Notes: generated by a model from the letters alone, not told the origin. 64,000 nt of DNA from Pseudomonas fluorescens (GCF_001902145.1 NZ_MRST01000024.1:124001-188000), one strand, 5' to 3'. Shown: positions 26,538-36,581, counted from the first letter of the stretch. Program-made: numbers and translations.

Positions 26538-27464
26538 GTGAGTGAGCGTTCCAGTCATTGGCAATTGCAGACCATCGTCAGCCAGCTGCGCGGCGCCCGC
26601 GACCAGTGGCGAACGCGCAACGGGCGCTTGAGTGGCGAGCATGGTGGCCGCGAGTTGCCGTCCCGCGAGGCGGTGGCGCAGATTCTTGAGGCCTTGTGCG
26701 GCGCCCTGTTTCCGATGCGCCTGGGCCCGGCGGACCTGCGCGAAGAAAGCGAAGACTTCTACGTGGGCCACACCCTCGACGTCGCGCTCAACGCCTTGCT
26801 CGCCCAGGCGCGCCTGGAGTTGCGCTATGCCGCGCGTCAGAGCGGTGAGGACGACAGTGAAGTCAACGCCCACGCCATTCGCCTGATCCAGGATTTCGCC
26901 CTGGCGTTGCCATCCTTGCGCAGCCTGCTGGACACCGACGTACTGGCTGCCTATCACGGCGACCCGGCCGCACGCAGTGTGGATGAAGTGCTGCTGTGCT
27001 ACCCGGGCATCCTGGCGGTGATCCACCATCGCCTGGCCCACCACCTTTACCGTGCCGGCCTGCCGCTGCTGGCGCGGATCAGTGCGGAAATCGCCCACTC
27101 GGCCACCGGCATTGATATCCACCCCGGCGCACAGATCGGCCCGAGCTTCTTTATCGACCACGGCACAGGCGTGGTGATTGGCGAGACGGCGATCATTGGC
27201 GAGCGGGTACGCATCTATCAGGCCGTGACACTGGGCGCCAAACGCTTTCCGGCGGATGAAGATGGGCAATTGCAGAAAGGCCACCCGCGTCACCCTATTG
27301 TTGAAGATGATGTGGTGATTTACGCCGGGGCGACGATCCTGGGGCGGATCACCATTGGCCAGGGTTCGACCATTGGCGGCAATGTGTGGCTGACCCGCAG
27401 CGTGCCGGCCGGGGCGAATATCACCCAGGCGAACTTGCAGCATGATGATGGGGCGCAGAAGTAG
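26538..27464 (+). CDS. epsC: Serine O-acetyltransferase EpsC
   Basis: Makes O-acetylserine from serine and acetyl-CoA, the entry step of cysteine synthesis. The 308-residue protein has a helical N-terminal half and a left-handed beta-helix (from about 185) with hexapeptide repeats: [41 protein letters not shown]. His residues in the IHPGA and DHGTG segments are the expected catalytic and binding residues. The GTG at 26538 has AGGAG at good spacing and gives the VSERSSHW start; an ATG at 26511 is less likely. It fits the sulfur theme of its neighbours. Confidence 0.9.
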   Translation: MSERSSHWQLQTIVSQLRGARDQWRTRNGRLSGEHGGRELPSREAVAQILEALCGALFPMRLGPADLREESEDFYVGHTLDVALNALLAQARLELRYAARQSGEDDSEVNAHAIRLIQDFALALPSLRSLLDTDVLAAYHGDPAARSVDEVLLCYPGILAVIHHRLAHHLYRAGLPLLARISAEIAHSATGIDIHPGAQIGPSFFIDHGTGVVIGETAIIGERVRIYQAVTLGAKRFPADEDGQLQKGHPRHPIVEDDVVIYAGATILGRITIGQGSTIGGNVWLTRSVPAGANITQANLQHDDGAQK

Positions 27465-27484
27465 CCGAAGATTGCACAACCCCC

Positions 27485-27574
27485 TGTGGGAGCGGGCTTG
27501 CTCGCGAAGGCTGCGTGCCAGTTGATGTATGTGTTGGCTGACACACCGCCTTCGCGAGCAAGCCCGCTCCCACA
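27485..27574. repeat. REPIN, type TGTGGGAGCGGGC
   Basis: Inverted arms TGTGGGAGCGGGCTTGC and its complement around a spacer of about 40 bases, 20 bases after epsC. Confidence 0.9.
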
Positions 27575-27702
27575 TTTTTATCCCCATTTCCAATTTGTAT
27601 CGCTGAACGATTTGCTTCCTTCATCCGTCATACCCATCCCTGAGCTAGTGTAAGAAACACCTACCACTCAGCCCTGCGATTAGTCCCAGACCCCCGATTC
27701 AT

Positions 27703-27732
27703 GTTTAACTTGAACGTTCGTTCAAGTTAAAC
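27703..27732. promoter_or_regulatory. BetI/TetR-like operator upstream of betT
   Basis: GTTTAACTTGAA and TTCAAGTTAAAC are perfect 12-base inverted arms around CGTTCG. The TTGAACG-TTCGTTCAA core looks like the operator of BetI, the choline-responsive TetR repressor that controls bet genes in pseudomonads; that assignment is from memory of such sites plus the adjacent betT. It lies about 90 bases before the betT start. Confidence 0.6.
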
Positions 27733-27770
27733 CGGTGGTTCGCTGCCCGCTCACAACAGGAGGCTTACCT

Positions 27771-27827
27771 TTGCTGAGTCCGTTTTTTACAGCCATATCC
27801 CGCAACCTTGAGGTGCATCGTTCATGA
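27771..27827 (+). CDS. Putative 18-residue leader peptide of betT
   Basis: A TTG seven bases after a perfect AGGAGG (27758-27763) opens an 18-codon frame beginning MLSPFFTA and ending EVHRS; its TGA overlaps the betT ATG (ATGA). The ribosome site is much stronger than that of betT itself, which suggests translation of betT is coupled to this peptide. No homologue is known to me. Confidence 0.4.
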   Translation: MLSPFFTAISRNLEVHRS

Positions 27828-29824
27828 GTGCATCGTCCACCCCTTCCAGCGGCATGGTGCGCATGAATGCGCCCGTTTTCTACTTTGCCGCGACCGTCAT
27901 CCTGCTGTTCGGCATCACGGTCATCGCTATCCCGCAACAGGCCGGTGCCTGGCTGCTGGCGGCGCAAAACTGGGCGGCCAACACGGTCGGCTGGTACTAC
28001 ATGCTGGCGATGACGCTGTATCTGGTCTTCGTGGTGGTCACCGCGCTATCGGGCTACGGCAAGATAAAACTCGGTGCCGACCACGACGAGCCCGAATTCA
28101 GTTACCTGTCCTGGGCCGGCATGTTGTTCGCCGCCGGGATCAGCATCACGCTGTTTTTCTTTTGCGTCTCGGAGCCGCTGACGCACTTGGTGCAGCCGCC
28201 CCAGGGCGAAGCAATGAACGCCGATGCGGCGCGCCAGGCGATGCAGGTGCTGTTCCTGCACTGGGGCCTGCATGGCTGGGGCGTGTTCGCGTTTGTCGGC
28301 ATGGCCCTGGCGTATTTCGCCTACCGGCATAACCTGCCGCTGGCGTTGCGCTCGGCGCTGTACCCGCTGATCGGCAAGCGCATCAATGGCCCTATCGGTT
28401 ACGCGGTGGATGGTTTTGGCATCATTGCCACGGTGTTCGGCCTGGGCGCCGACATGGGCTTTGGCGTGCTGCACCTCAATTCCGGCCTGGACTACCTGTT
28501 TGGCATTGCCCATACCCAGTGGATCCAGGTGGGCCTGATCACCCTGATGATGGGCGCGGCGATCATCGTGGCCGTGGCCGGCGTCGACAAGGGCGTGCGG
28601 GTGATGTCTGACATCAACATGCTGCTGGCCTGTGCGCTGCTGCTGTTCGTATTGTTCGCCGGGCCTACCCAGCACCTGCTCAACACCTTGATCCAGAACA
28701 TCGGTGACTATTTGGGGGCGCTGCCCACCAAGAGTTTTGATGTGTACGCCTACAATAAGCCGAGCGACTGGCTGGGCGGCTGGACGGTGTTCTATTGGGC
28801 CTGGTGGATCGCATGGTCGCCGTTCGTGGGCCTGTTTATCGCGCGTATTTCCCGTGGCCGCACCATCCGCGAATTCGTGTTTGGCGTGCTGCTGATTCCG
28901 CTGGGCTTCACCCTGGCGTGGATGTCGATCTTCGGTAACAGCGCCATCGACCAGGTGCTCAACCATGGCATGGCTGCACTGGGCCAGTCGGCGATCGATG
29001 ACCCATCGATGAGCCTCTACCTGCTGCTGGAAACCTACCCGTGGAGCAAGACGGTGATCGCGGTCACGGTGTTCATCAGCTTTGTGTTCTTCGTGACCTC
29101 GGCTGACTCCGGCACTGTGGTGCTCTCCACCCTCTCGTCCAAAGGCGGCAACGCGGATGAAGACGGGCCGAAGTGGCTGCGTGTGTTCTGGGGCGCGATG
29201 ACCGCCCTGGTCACCAGTGCGTTGCTGTTCGCCGGCAGTATCGACTCGCTCAAGTCTGCGGTGGTACTGACCTCGCTGCCGTTCTCGCTGATCCTGCTGC
29301 TGATGATGTGGGGGCTGCACAAGGCGTTCTACCTGGAGTCGCAAAAGCAGATCGCGCAGTTGCATTCCCTGGCGCCGATCTCCGCTTCGCGCAAAGGCCG
29401 AGGCGGCTGGCGCCAACGTTTGAGCCAGGCGGTGCATTTCCCATCGCGCGATGAGGTGTACCGTTTCCTCGACACCACGGTGCGCCCGGCGATTGAAGAA
29501 GTGACGGCCGTGTTTGTCGAGAAGGGCCTTACGGTGGTGACCCAGCCTGACCCGTCCAACGACAGCGTCAGCCTCGAAATCGGCCATGGCGAAGAACGTC
29601 CGTTCATCTACCAGGTGCAGATGCGTGGCTATTTCACACCGTCGTTCGCCCTGGGCGGCATCGGCAAGAAAGAGATCAACAACCGCCGCTACTATCGGGC
29701 CGAAGTGCACTTGAGTGAGGGCAGCCAGGACTATGACCTGGTGGGCTACACCAAGGAGCAGATCATCAATGACATCCTCGACCAGTACGAGCGACACCTG
29801 CAGTTCTTGCACATGGTGCGCTGA
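27824..29824 (+). CDS. betT: BCCT-family choline/betaine transporter
   Basis: Secondary transporter of the betaine-choline-carnitine family, 666 residues, probably choline uptake for osmoprotection or catabolism. Twelve spans are present between about residues 15 and 505, with the BCCT signature WTVFYWAWWIAWSPFVGLFIARISRG near 320-345. The C-terminal cytoplasmic tail of about 160 residues is long, as in BetT proteins whose activity responds to osmolarity. The ATG at 27824 has only a weak GAGG ribosome site; MVRMNAPVF at 27854 is an alternative start. A BetI-like palindrome and a leader frame lie upstream. Confidence 0.85.
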   Translation: MSASSTPSSGMVRMNAPVFYFAATVILLFGITVIAIPQQAGAWLLAAQNWAANTVGWYYMLAMTLYLVFVVVTALSGYGKIKLGADHDEPEFSYLSWAGMLFAAGISITLFFFCVSEPLTHLVQPPQGEAMNADAARQAMQVLFLHWGLHGWGVFAFVGMALAYFAYRHNLPLALRSALYPLIGKRINGPIGYAVDGFGIIATVFGLGADMGFGVLHLNSGLDYLFGIAHTQWIQVGLITLMMGAAIIVAVAGVDKGVRVMSDINMLLACALLLFVLFAGPTQHLLNTLIQNIGDYLGALPTKSFDVYAYNKPSDWLGGWTVFYWAWWIAWSPFVGLFIARISRGRTIREFVFGVLLIPLGFTLAWMSIFGNSAIDQVLNHGMAALGQSAIDDPSMSLYLLLETYPWSKTVIAVTVFISFVFFVTSADSGTVVLSTLSSKGGNADEDGPKWLRVFWGAMTALVTSALLFAGSIDSLKSAVVLTSLPFSLILLLMMWGLHKAFYLESQKQIAQLHSLAPISASRKGRGGWRQRLSQAVHFPSRDEVYRFLDTTVRPAIEEVTAVFVEKGLTVVTQPDPSNDSVSLEIGHGEERPFIYQVQMRGYFTPSFALGGIGKKEINNRRYYRAEVHLSEGSQDYDLVGYTKEQIINDILDQYERHLQFLHMVR

Positions 29825-29892
29825 TAGCATTCCTCTCAAGTAGGTCTTTGCTGTAAAAGGAAGAGGCAGACTTAAGCGATTCAGCTGCTTGA

Positions 29893-29924
29893 AAGGCCCG
29901 GGAATATGCCTATTCCCGGGCCTT
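29893..29924. terminator. Hairpin terminator after betT
   Basis: A perfect 14-bp stem, AAGGCCCGGGAATA paired with TATTCCCGGGCCTT around TGCC, followed by ATTTG. The T-run is poor, but the stem is very stable and lies between betT and the next gene. Confidence 0.7.
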
Positions 29925-29951
29925 ATTTGCCCTAGATCAAGAGAGGATTCG

Positions 29952-30989
29952 ATGACGTACATTGCTGCCGAAAACCGCTATGAATCTATTCCTTATCGCC
30001 GCGTAGGCCGCAGTGGATTGGTGCTGCCGGCACTGTCCCTGGGGTTGTGGCACAACTTTGGCGACAGCACCCCGATCGACACCCAGCGCGCTCTGCTGCG
30101 CACGGCGTTCGACCTGGGTATCAACCACTTCGACCTGGCCAACAACTACGGCCCGCCCTACGGCAGCGCCGAGATCAACTTCGGCCGTTTGCTGCGCGAA
30201 GACTTCAAGCACTATCGCGATGAATTGATCATCTCCAGCAAAGCCGGTTGGGACATGTGGCCCGGCCCTTACGGCCAGGGTGGTGGTTCGCGTAAATACG
30301 TATTGGCCAGCCTGGACCAGAGCCTGCAACGCCTGGGCGTCGACTATGTGGATATCTTCTACTCCCACCGCTTTGACCCCGACACGCCCCTGGAAGAGAC
30401 CGCCAGCGCCCTGGCAACCGCCGTGCAACAAGGCAAGGCGCTGTACATCGGCATCTCGTCTTACTCCGGGGTAAAAACCCGCGAAATCGCAGCCTTGCTC
30501 AACGAGTGGAAAGTGCCGCTGTTGATCCACCAGCCGGCCTACAACCTGCTCAACCGTTGGGTGGAAAAAGACCTGCTGGAGACCACTGAAGCACTCGGTG
30601 CTGGAGTGATCGCGTTCACGCCGCTGGCCCAGGGTTTGTTGACCGATAAATACCTCAACGGGGTACCGGCCGATGCGCGGGTCAATCGTCCGGGTGGTGG
30701 CTCGTTGCAGGCCCAGCACCTGTCCGAGGCCAACATCGCCCATGTACGGGGCCTGAATGAAATCGCCAAGCGCCGTGGCCAGAGCCTGGCCCAGTTGGCG
30801 TTGGCGTGGACATTACGTGATCCACGGGTAACCAGTGCGCTGATCGGTGCAAGCCGGCCGGAGCAGATCATCGAGAACGTCGGGGCGTTGAAGAATTTGA
30901 GCTTCAGTGCAGAAGAACTGGCGGAGATTGATCGGTTTGCGCAGGAAGGTGGGATCAACTTGTGGGAAAAGCCATCCACCGCTGAATAA
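29952..30989 (+). CDS. Aldo/keto reductase, YghZ/MgrA type
   Basis: NADPH-dependent aldo/keto reductase of 345 residues, the length of E. coli YghZ (L-glyceraldehyde 3-phosphate reductase) and close to the potassium-channel beta-subunit branch. Features in order: FDLANNYGPPYGSAEINFG with the catalytic Tyr, LIISSKAGWDMWPGPYG with the catalytic Lys, VDIFYSHRFDPDTPLEETASAL, and the C-terminal cofactor segment TSALIGASRPEQIIENV. The ATG at 29952 follows GAGAGG. It is monocistronic; the substrate is inferred only from family. Confidence 0.85.
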   Translation: MTYIAAENRYESIPYRRVGRSGLVLPALSLGLWHNFGDSTPIDTQRALLRTAFDLGINHFDLANNYGPPYGSAEINFGRLLREDFKHYRDELIISSKAGWDMWPGPYGQGGGSRKYVLASLDQSLQRLGVDYVDIFYSHRFDPDTPLEETASALATAVQQGKALYIGISSYSGVKTREIAALLNEWKVPLLIHQPAYNLLNRWVEKDLLETTEALGAGVIAFTPLAQGLLTDKYLNGVPADARVNRPGGGSLQAQHLSEANIAHVRGLNEIAKRRGQSLAQLALAWTLRDPRVTSALIGASRPEQIIENVGALKNLSFSAEELAEIDRFAQEGGINLWEKPSTAE

Positions 30990-31007
30990 CCTGCCGAACT
31001 CGGTAAA

Positions 31008-31098
31008 TGTGGGAGCCGGGCTTGCCCGCGATAGCGGTTTTTCAGCCAATAAGTGCAGTGGCTGATCCACCGCTATCGCAGGCAAGCCAGCTCCCACA
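31008..31098. repeat. REPIN, type TGTGGGAGCYGGC ... GCGATAGCGG
   Basis: Inverted arms of the third REP subtype, with GCGATAGCGG inside the left arm and CCGCTATCGC inside the right, separating the reductase from convergent tauD. Confidence 0.9.
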
Positions 31099-31116
31099 GT
31101 TGATCTTGGCTGGATC

Positions 31117-31953
31117 CTAAAACGGCACGTCGCCAAGAATCGTCGCCCGGTGCATCACCCGCCGCTGCGGCCGGTAGTCATCCACGGCGTAATGCTGGGT
31201 AACGCGGTTATCCCAGAACGCCACGTCATTTTCCTGCCAGCGCCAGCGGATGGTGAATTCCGGGCGGGTGGCGTGGGCGAACAGTAGCTTGAGAATGGCC
31301 TCGCTTTCGGCCGGTTCCAGCTCATTGATTCGGGTGGTGAAGCCGTCGCTGACGAACAGCGATTTGCGCCCACTTACCGGATGCGTGCGCACGACTGGGT
31401 GCGATAGCGGCGGGTTTTTCTTGCGGGTTGCCTCCCAGCGCACCAGGTCCTCGGCGGTGTTGCCAAAGCGCTCCAGCGGGAACGACTTGGTGAAATCGTG
31501 TGTGGCGGTGAGGCCATCGAGCAAGCGCTTTAACGGCTCGGACAACGCCTCATACGCCGCAATCCCACTGGCCCACAAGGTATCGCCGCCGAAGGCTGGC
31601 AACAGCTTGGCGCTGAGCACTGCGCCCAGAGCAGGCGTGGGCAGGAAGGTCACGTCGGTGTGCCACACCGCGTTGTCACGCACGTCGGTAACGGCGGTGT
31701 CGAGGATCAGTACTTCTGGTTGTTCCGGCACGTTGGGGTAGATCGGGTGGATGTGCAGGTCGCCAAAATTGGCCGCGAAGCGTGCCTGTTGCTGCGGGGT
31801 GATCGGCTGGTCACGGAAGAACAACACCGAATAGTCGAGCAACGCCTGTTCAATGGCGTCGCGCTGCTCAGGGTTCAGCGGCTGAGTGATGTCGACGCCA
31901 CTGATCTGGGCGCCCAGGGCGGTGCTTAATGGGGTAACGGTCAGGCTGCTCAT
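31117..31953 (-). CDS. tauD: Taurine dioxygenase
   Basis: Fe(II)/2-oxoglutarate-dependent dioxygenase that releases sulfite from taurine. The 278 residues carry the iron ligands His98 and Asp100 in VWHTDVTF and the distal His in [12 protein letters not shown], with the 2-oxoglutarate-binding Arg in RRVMHRATI at the end. It is the last gene of tauABCD, 14 bases after tauC. Products feed sulfite to cysteine synthesis under sulfate limitation. Confidence 0.93.
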   Translation of the reverse strand: MSSLTVTPLSTALGAQISGVDITQPLNPEQRDAIEQALLDYSVLFFRDQPITPQQQARFAANFGDLHIHPIYPNVPEQPEVLILDTAVTDVRDNAVWHTDVTFLPTPALGAVLSAKLLPAFGGDTLWASGIAAYEALSEPLKRLLDGLTATHDFTKSFPLERFGNTAEDLVRWEATRKKNPPLSHPVVRTHPVSGRKSLFVSDGFTTRINELEPAESEAILKLLFAHATRPEFTIRWRWQENDVAFWDNRVTQHYAVDDYRPQRRVMHRATILGDVPF

Positions 31954-31967
31954 TGTGGATTCTTCAC

Positions 31968-32804
31968 TCAGTGTGCCTGGCCATGCCAGGGCACTAATTT
32001 ACGCTGCAAGGCACGCAGGCCCATTTCCATGGCGAAGGCGATCAGGGCGATGACCAGAATGCCCAGCACCACCACATCAGTGACCAGAAACTGCGCCGCC
32101 GACTGCACCATGAACCCCAGGCCGCTGGTGGCGGCAATCAGCTCGGCGGCGACCAGGGTCGACCAGCCCACACCCAGGCCGATACGCACACCAGTGAGGA
32201 TATCGGGCAGGGCGCTTGGCAGGATCACATGGCGAATCAGTTGCGCGTGGGTGGCACCCAATGACTGCGCCGCACGCAATTTGGCCGGGTCGACGGTGCG
32301 CACCCCAGTGGCGGTGGCGATGGCAATCGGGGCGAAGATAGCGAGGTAGATCAGCAGCACCTTGGACAGCTCGCCAATGCCGCACCAGATCACGATCAAC
32401 GGCAGGTAGGCCAGGGGCGGAATCGGCCGGTAGAACTCGATCAGCGGATCGAGAATGCCACGGGCGATACGGTTGGCACCGATGGCGATCCCCACCGGCA
32501 CGGCGGTCAGTACTGCAAAGCCCAGGCCCAGGCCGATGCGGCTGAGGCTCGCGCCCAGGTGCTGCCACAAAGTGGAATCCATGTAGCCGGTGGTCGCCAG
32601 CAGCCAGCCTTTTTGCAGCACGGCCGACGGTGGCGGCAGGAACAGCGGCTCGATCAATCCGGTGGCGGTGACGGCCCACCAGAGGGCGAGCAAGGCCGCC
32701 AGGGTCAGCAGGCTGATCCAGCGCGTGCTCAGGCGACGGCGCAGCGGGATCACGGCATGAGTCCCAGGCTTGGTGGCCGTGGCGGGAAGTTCGTAGCTGC
32801 TCAT
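31968..32804 (-). CDS. tauC: Taurine ABC transporter permease
   Basis: Inner-membrane permease of the SsuC/TauC family, 278 residues, about six spans with a hydrophilic N-terminal tail of 30 residues. The EAA loop is [28 protein letters not shown] near 175-200. The start overlaps the tauB stop by four bases. It works with TauA and TauB to import taurine. Confidence 0.9.
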   Translation of the reverse strand: MSSYELPATATKPGTHAVIPLRRRLSTRWISLLTLAALLALWWAVTATGLIEPLFLPPPSAVLQKGWLLATTGYMDSTLWQHLGASLSRIGLGLGFAVLTAVPVGIAIGANRIARGILDPLIEFYRPIPPLAYLPLIVIWCGIGELSKVLLIYLAIFAPIAIATATGVRTVDPAKLRAAQSLGATHAQLIRHVILPSALPDILTGVRIGLGVGWSTLVAAELIAATSGLGFMVQSAAQFLVTDVVVLGILVIALIAFAMEMGLRALQRKLVPWHGQAH

Positions 32805-33580
32805 GCGTACACCTGCCGTTGGGAGAACACTTTGCCCAGCACATGTTCACGGGTTTCGATAAAGCGCGGGTCGGATTTGATTGCGCGGGCTGATTCACCG
32901 GCGGCGTAACGTTGGCCGAAATCCAGCTGCAGGCGTTCGACGATCTGGCCGGGGTTGGGCGCCAGCAAGATCAAGTCGGTGGCGAGAAACACCGCTTCTT
33001 CAATGTCATGGGTAATCAGAAATACCGGCTTGGCCGTGCGCCGCCACACTTGCAGCAGCAACTCCTGCATCTGTTCACGGGTGAAGGCATCCAGGGCGCC
33101 GAAGGGTTCGTCCATCAGCAGTACACGCGGGTCGGCCGCCAGCGCACGCGCCAGGCCGACGCGTTGCTTCTGGCCACCGGAGAGTTGCCAGATGCGGCGG
33201 TTGTCGAAACCGGCCAGGTCCACCAGCGCGAGCATTTCACGCGCCCGCACGTCGCGCTGCGCCTTGGGCACGCCGGCCAGTTCCAGGCCGAAAGCCACAT
33301 TGGCCAGCACGTCCTGCCAGGGCAGCAGGGCATCGTCCTGGAACACCACGCCGCGCTCGGCGCCGGGGCCTTTGACCGGCACGCCATCCAGGGTGATACG
33401 CCCGGCAGACGGTTCGACGAAGCCGGCAATCAGGTTCAACAACGAGGTCTTGCCACTGCCGGACGGGCCCAGGGCGACCAGCAATTGCTGGGGCCCAAGC
33501 TCCAGTGAAATATCGGACAGTACCGGTTCCGGGGCGCCTGGGTACTGTGCGCTGATGCGCTCCAGTTGTAGCAAGGCCAT
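32801..33580 (-). CDS. tauB: Taurine ABC transporter ATP-binding protein
   Basis: ATPase subunit of 259 residues. Walker [13 protein letters not shown] is near 38-49, the Q-loop in [15 protein letters not shown], the signature [15 protein letters not shown] near 130, Walker [13 protein letters not shown] near 150 and H-loop [12 protein letters not shown] is typical of the nitrate/sulfonate/taurine group and supports the call. It is second in the operon, overlapping tauC. Confidence 0.92.
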   Translation of the reverse strand: MALLQLERISAQYPGAPEPVLSDISLELGPQQLLVALGPSGSGKTSLLNLIAGFVEPSAGRITLDGVPVKGPGAERGVVFQDDALLPWQDVLANVAFGLELAGVPKAQRDVRAREMLALVDLAGFDNRRIWQLSGGQKQRVGLARALAADPRVLLMDEPFGALDAFTREQMQELLLQVWRRTAKPVFLITHDIEEAVFLATDLILLAPNPGQIVERLQLDFGQRYAAGESARAIKSDPRFIETREHVLGKVFSQRQVYA

Positions 33581-33597
33581 CGCAGTGAACTCCTGGG

Positions 33598-34575
33598 TCA
33601 GTTGGTAATGAACTTCGCGCTAACGTAAGGGGCGTAGTCGGGCAGCACGGCATCGACCTTGCCCTGTTCCTTGAGGAACGCAGCGGTGTCGGTGACGGCC
33701 TTGGTGGTCGGTGCGCCCAGCAGGGTGACCTGGTCGGCGGCCAACGGGTAGACGTTGCCTTGCAGCAGCAACGGGATATCGCTGGCCTTGGCGCCGGAGA
33801 GTTTCACCAGTTTGTCGACGTTGCCGGTATCGGCGAGCCAGGCTTGTGGGTCTTTGCGGTAGGCGGCGTAGGCATCCAGAGTGACCTTGGCGAAGGCGGT
33901 GACGATCTCTGGGTGCTTCTCGGCGAAGTCCTTGCGCACGATCCAGGCATCGAACGTCGGCGCGCCGAACTTGGCCAGCTCCCCGGAAGTGATCAGCACC
34001 TTGCCGGTTTCCTTGGCCACGCCCAGCGCTGGGTCCCAGACATAGGTGGCGTCGATATCACCGCGCTTCCAGGCGGCGATAATGGCCGGTGGGGCGAGGT
34101 TGAGAATGGTGACTTTGGCCGGGTCGATGTTCCAGTGTTTCAGCGCGGCGAGCAGGCTGTAGTGGCCGGTGGAAACGAAGGGCACAGCGATTTTTTTGCC
34201 GATCAGGTCCTGAGGGCTGTTGATCCCCGAGCCGTTACGCGCCACCAGGGCTTCGGCGCCGCCGATCTGGGTGGCGACGAGGAAGGTCTGCACCGGGACT
34301 TTGCGGGTTATTGCGGCGGTCAGCGGGCTGGAACCGAGGTAGCCGATCTGCACGTCGCCCGAAGCGATGGCGGCGATGATATCGGCGCCATTGTCGAATT
34401 TGCGCCAGTCGATCTTGGCGTTGGTGGCTTTTTCATAGGCGCCGTCGGCTTGGGCGACTTTGGCCGGGTCCACGGTGGTCTGGTACGCAATGGTCACATC
34501 CGCCGCCTGGGCAAACAGGCTGGCACCGGCCAGGGACAATGCGGCCAGCAGGCGCAGAGGGGTCAGCAGTTTCAA
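33598..34575 (-). CDS. tauA: Taurine-binding periplasmic protein
   Basis: Periplasmic binding protein of 325 residues, first gene of tauABCD. The TTG at 34575 is the best start because GAGGAG lies eight bases before it and the product then opens with a standard signal peptide ending FAQAAD; a TTG at 34590 has no ribosome site. The mature protein begins [20 protein letters not shown], the TauA signature. Non-ATG initiation may limit expression. A 10-base inverted repeat lies 60-90 bases upstream. Confidence 0.9.
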   Translation of the reverse strand: MKLLTPLRLLAALSLAGASLFAQAADVTIAYQTTVDPAKVAQADGAYEKATNAKIDWRKFDNGADIIAAIASGDVQIGYLGSSPLTAAITRKVPVQTFLVATQIGGAEALVARNGSGINSPQDLIGKKIAVPFVSTGHYSLLAALKHWNIDPAKVTILNLAPPAIIAAWKRGDIDATYVWDPALGVAKETGKVLITSGELAKFGAPTFDAWIVRKDFAEKHPEIVTAFAKVTLDAYAAYRKDPQAWLADTGNVDKLVKLSGAKASDIPLLLQGNVYPLAADQVTLLGAPTTKAVTDTAAFLKEQGKVDAVLPDYAPYVSAKFITN

Positions 34576-34635
34576 GGGGAAGCTCCTCAATCAGGCGGCC
34601 GAGGGTCGGCGTGAGAGGAGACTAAATGATCTAAG

Positions 34636-34664
34636 AATTCGAAAATAAATAACTTTTTCGAATT
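34636..34664. promoter_or_regulatory. Inverted repeat in the tauA promoter region
   Basis: AATTCGAAAA and TTTTCGAATT form perfect 10-base arms around TAAATAACT. On the minus strand it reads ATTCGAAAAAGTTATTTATTT, resembling the sfnB element ATTCCTAAAAGTTAGTTTATT. A CysB/Cbl-type activator site is the likely role (inference). Confidence 0.5.
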
Positions 34665-34674
34665 AGCTTAAAAC

Positions 34675-34774
34675 TGTAGGAGCGAGCTTGCTCGCGAAAA
34701 ACGTTAACGGTGACGCGATCAGTCTGGATGAACGCGGTGTCCGTGGGTTTTTCGCGAGCAAGCTCGCTCCTACA
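34675..34774. repeat. REPIN, type TGTAGGAGCGAGC
   Basis: Inverted arms around a 55-base spacer, between gshA and the tau promoter. It ends nine bases before the gshA stop codon. Confidence 0.92.
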
Positions 34775-34783
34775 GGGTGCTAC

Positions 34784-36367
34784 TTAGTTGCTGATGGCGA
34801 GGATGCTTGCCTGGTACGAGCCGACAAACACATCAAAATCGCCCACTTCGTTCTGCTCCAGCTCTGCCTGTTGCGCCAGCGACGCGCGGGCCAGTTCTTC
34901 AAAGCGCGCTTGTTCCTCAGCCGGCAAAGGCTCCTTGCGGAAGTATTCAGCATGCACTTCGCTTTGATGCAGGGAGAACTGCGCAAAACTTTCCTTGCGC
35001 TCCGCCATGGCCGCCAGCACCTGGGCCGACGGTGTCAGGGACGGGTCCTTGACCTTGGCCAACTGCGCGTCCAGTGCTTCGCTGTGTTCGGTGATGCCGT
35101 GGCTCTGGTCGAGCAGGGCGGCCAGCGGGGCAATCTTCTCCAGCAACTCGGCCGCCCACTCCTTCATGTCCACCGGCTGGCCGTCACGCTGCAATTGCAG
35201 GCCCGGACGGCGGCCTTCCTTGACCACGCTGAGGAAGTTGGAGGTGGCGTTGCCGCACTCGTTGTTGGCGAACAGCGGGCTGTCGTTCAGTGCACAGTAC
35301 AGCAGGAACGCGTCGAGGAAACGTGATTCCGGCAGGTCGATACCCATCGGCAGGAACGGGTTGATGTCCAGGCAGCGTACTTCGATGTACTGGATGCCGC
35401 GGGCCATCAGCGCCTGGATCGGCCGCTCACCGGTGTAGGTCACGCGCTTGGGACGGATGTTGGAGTAGTACTCGTTTTCGATCTGCAGGATGTTGGTGTT
35501 CAGCTGAACCCACTCGCCATCCTTGTGCGTGCCGACTTCAACGTACGGCGCGTAGGGCGTTGCCACCGCTTCGCGCAGGCTGTCGGTGTAGCTGGCCAAA
35601 TCGTTGTAGCACGGCGTCAGGCCGGCCTGGGCGTTGCTCTGGTAACCCAGGTCGCTCATGCGCAGGCTGGTGGCGTAGGGCAGGTACAGGGTGTCGGCGT
35701 CGAGGACTTCAAGCTGATGCGAGCGCCCGCGCAGGAAGCCGGCATCCAGGGCGGGCGAGGCACCAAACAGGTACATCAACAGCCAGCTGTAGCGACGGAA
35801 ATTACGGATCAGAGCGATGTAGGCCGTTGACTGATAGTCACGGTCGGTGCCGACAAATCCTTCTGTTTCCTTGAGCAACGGCCACAACTGTTCCGGCAGG
35901 GAAAAGTTGTAGTGGATGCCCGCGATGCACTGCATGGTCTTGCCGTAACGCAGGGCCAGGCCCTTGCGGTACACGTACTTGAGCTGGCCGATATTGGAGG
36001 TGCCGTAGTAGGCAATCGGAATATCTTCCTCGGCCGGCAACGGGCACGGCATCGAGGGGCTCCACAGGTATTCGCTGCCCAGCTTGGTGTAGGCAAAGCG
36101 ATGGATCTTGTCCAGGCTGCTCAAGGTATCGGCCGGGTTCGGCAGGGCTGGGGTGATGAACTCCAGCAGCGATTCCGAGTAGTCGGTGGTGATCTGTTCA
36201 TTAGTCAGCGCGGCGCCCAAGGCTTCGGGGTGCGGCGTTTGCGCCAGGCGACCTTCGTTGGTGACGCGCAGGCATTCGCGCTCGATGCCGTGCAAGCACT
36301 GCTCTAGCAGGGAGAGGTGTTCGCGCTTGCCGAGCAGGGCCAGGCGGCGGTTGAGAAGTTCGCTCAA
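34784..36367 (-). CDS. gshA: Glutamate-cysteine ligase
   Basis: Catalyses the first step of glutathione synthesis, ATP-dependent joining of glutamate and cysteine. The product has 527 residues when started at the TTG at 36367, the length of P. aeruginosa GshA; this TTG has AAGGAA seven bases upstream and gives [13 protein letters not shown]. An in-frame GTG at 36382 overlaps that ribosome site and is less likely. Family segments include [29 protein letters not shown] and [15 protein letters not shown]. It is separated from the downstream tau operon by a REPIN. Confidence 0.93.
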   Translation of the reverse strand: MSELLNRRLALLGKREHLSLLEQCLHGIERECLRVTNEGRLAQTPHPEALGAALTNEQITTDYSESLLEFITPALPNPADTLSSLDKIHRFAYTKLGSEYLWSPSMPCPLPAEEDIPIAYYGTSNIGQLKYVYRKGLALRYGKTMQCIAGIHYNFSLPEQLWPLLKETEGFVGTDRDYQSTAYIALIRNFRRYSWLLMYLFGASPALDAGFLRGRSHQLEVLDADTLYLPYATSLRMSDLGYQSNAQAGLTPCYNDLASYTDSLREAVATPYAPYVEVGTHKDGEWVQLNTNILQIENEYYSNIRPKRVTYTGERPIQALMARGIQYIEVRCLDINPFLPMGIDLPESRFLDAFLLYCALNDSPLFANNECGNATSNFLSVVKEGRRPGLQLQRDGQPVDMKEWAAELLEKIAPLAALLDQSHGITEHSEALDAQLAKVKDPSLTPSAQVLAAMAERKESFAQFSLHQSEVHAEYFRKEPLPAEEQARFEELARASLAQQAELEQNEVGDFDVFVGSYQASILAISN

Positions 36368-36581
36368 GTTGGATTCCTTCACGCGTCAGTCGCCCCAATA
36401 TGGGGGTGGGCAGGACGGTCTACAAGGGTGAAGTTGAAACTGGCGTGATCGCCTGGTTTTGAGTCGATTTGACCCGTTCTGAATTTGCCGACTTCACTCC
36501 ATGAATTGGGCTACAGCGCAGCGGGAAAATTCCGACGCTGTTATCGCAGCGCCGAAATTAACTCAAATCGGGGGTGGGGAG

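Noticed and set aside
28046..29962. 638-codon antisense frame across betT
   Set aside because: Composition is that of a mirror frame (rich in Arg, Gln, His), without motifs.
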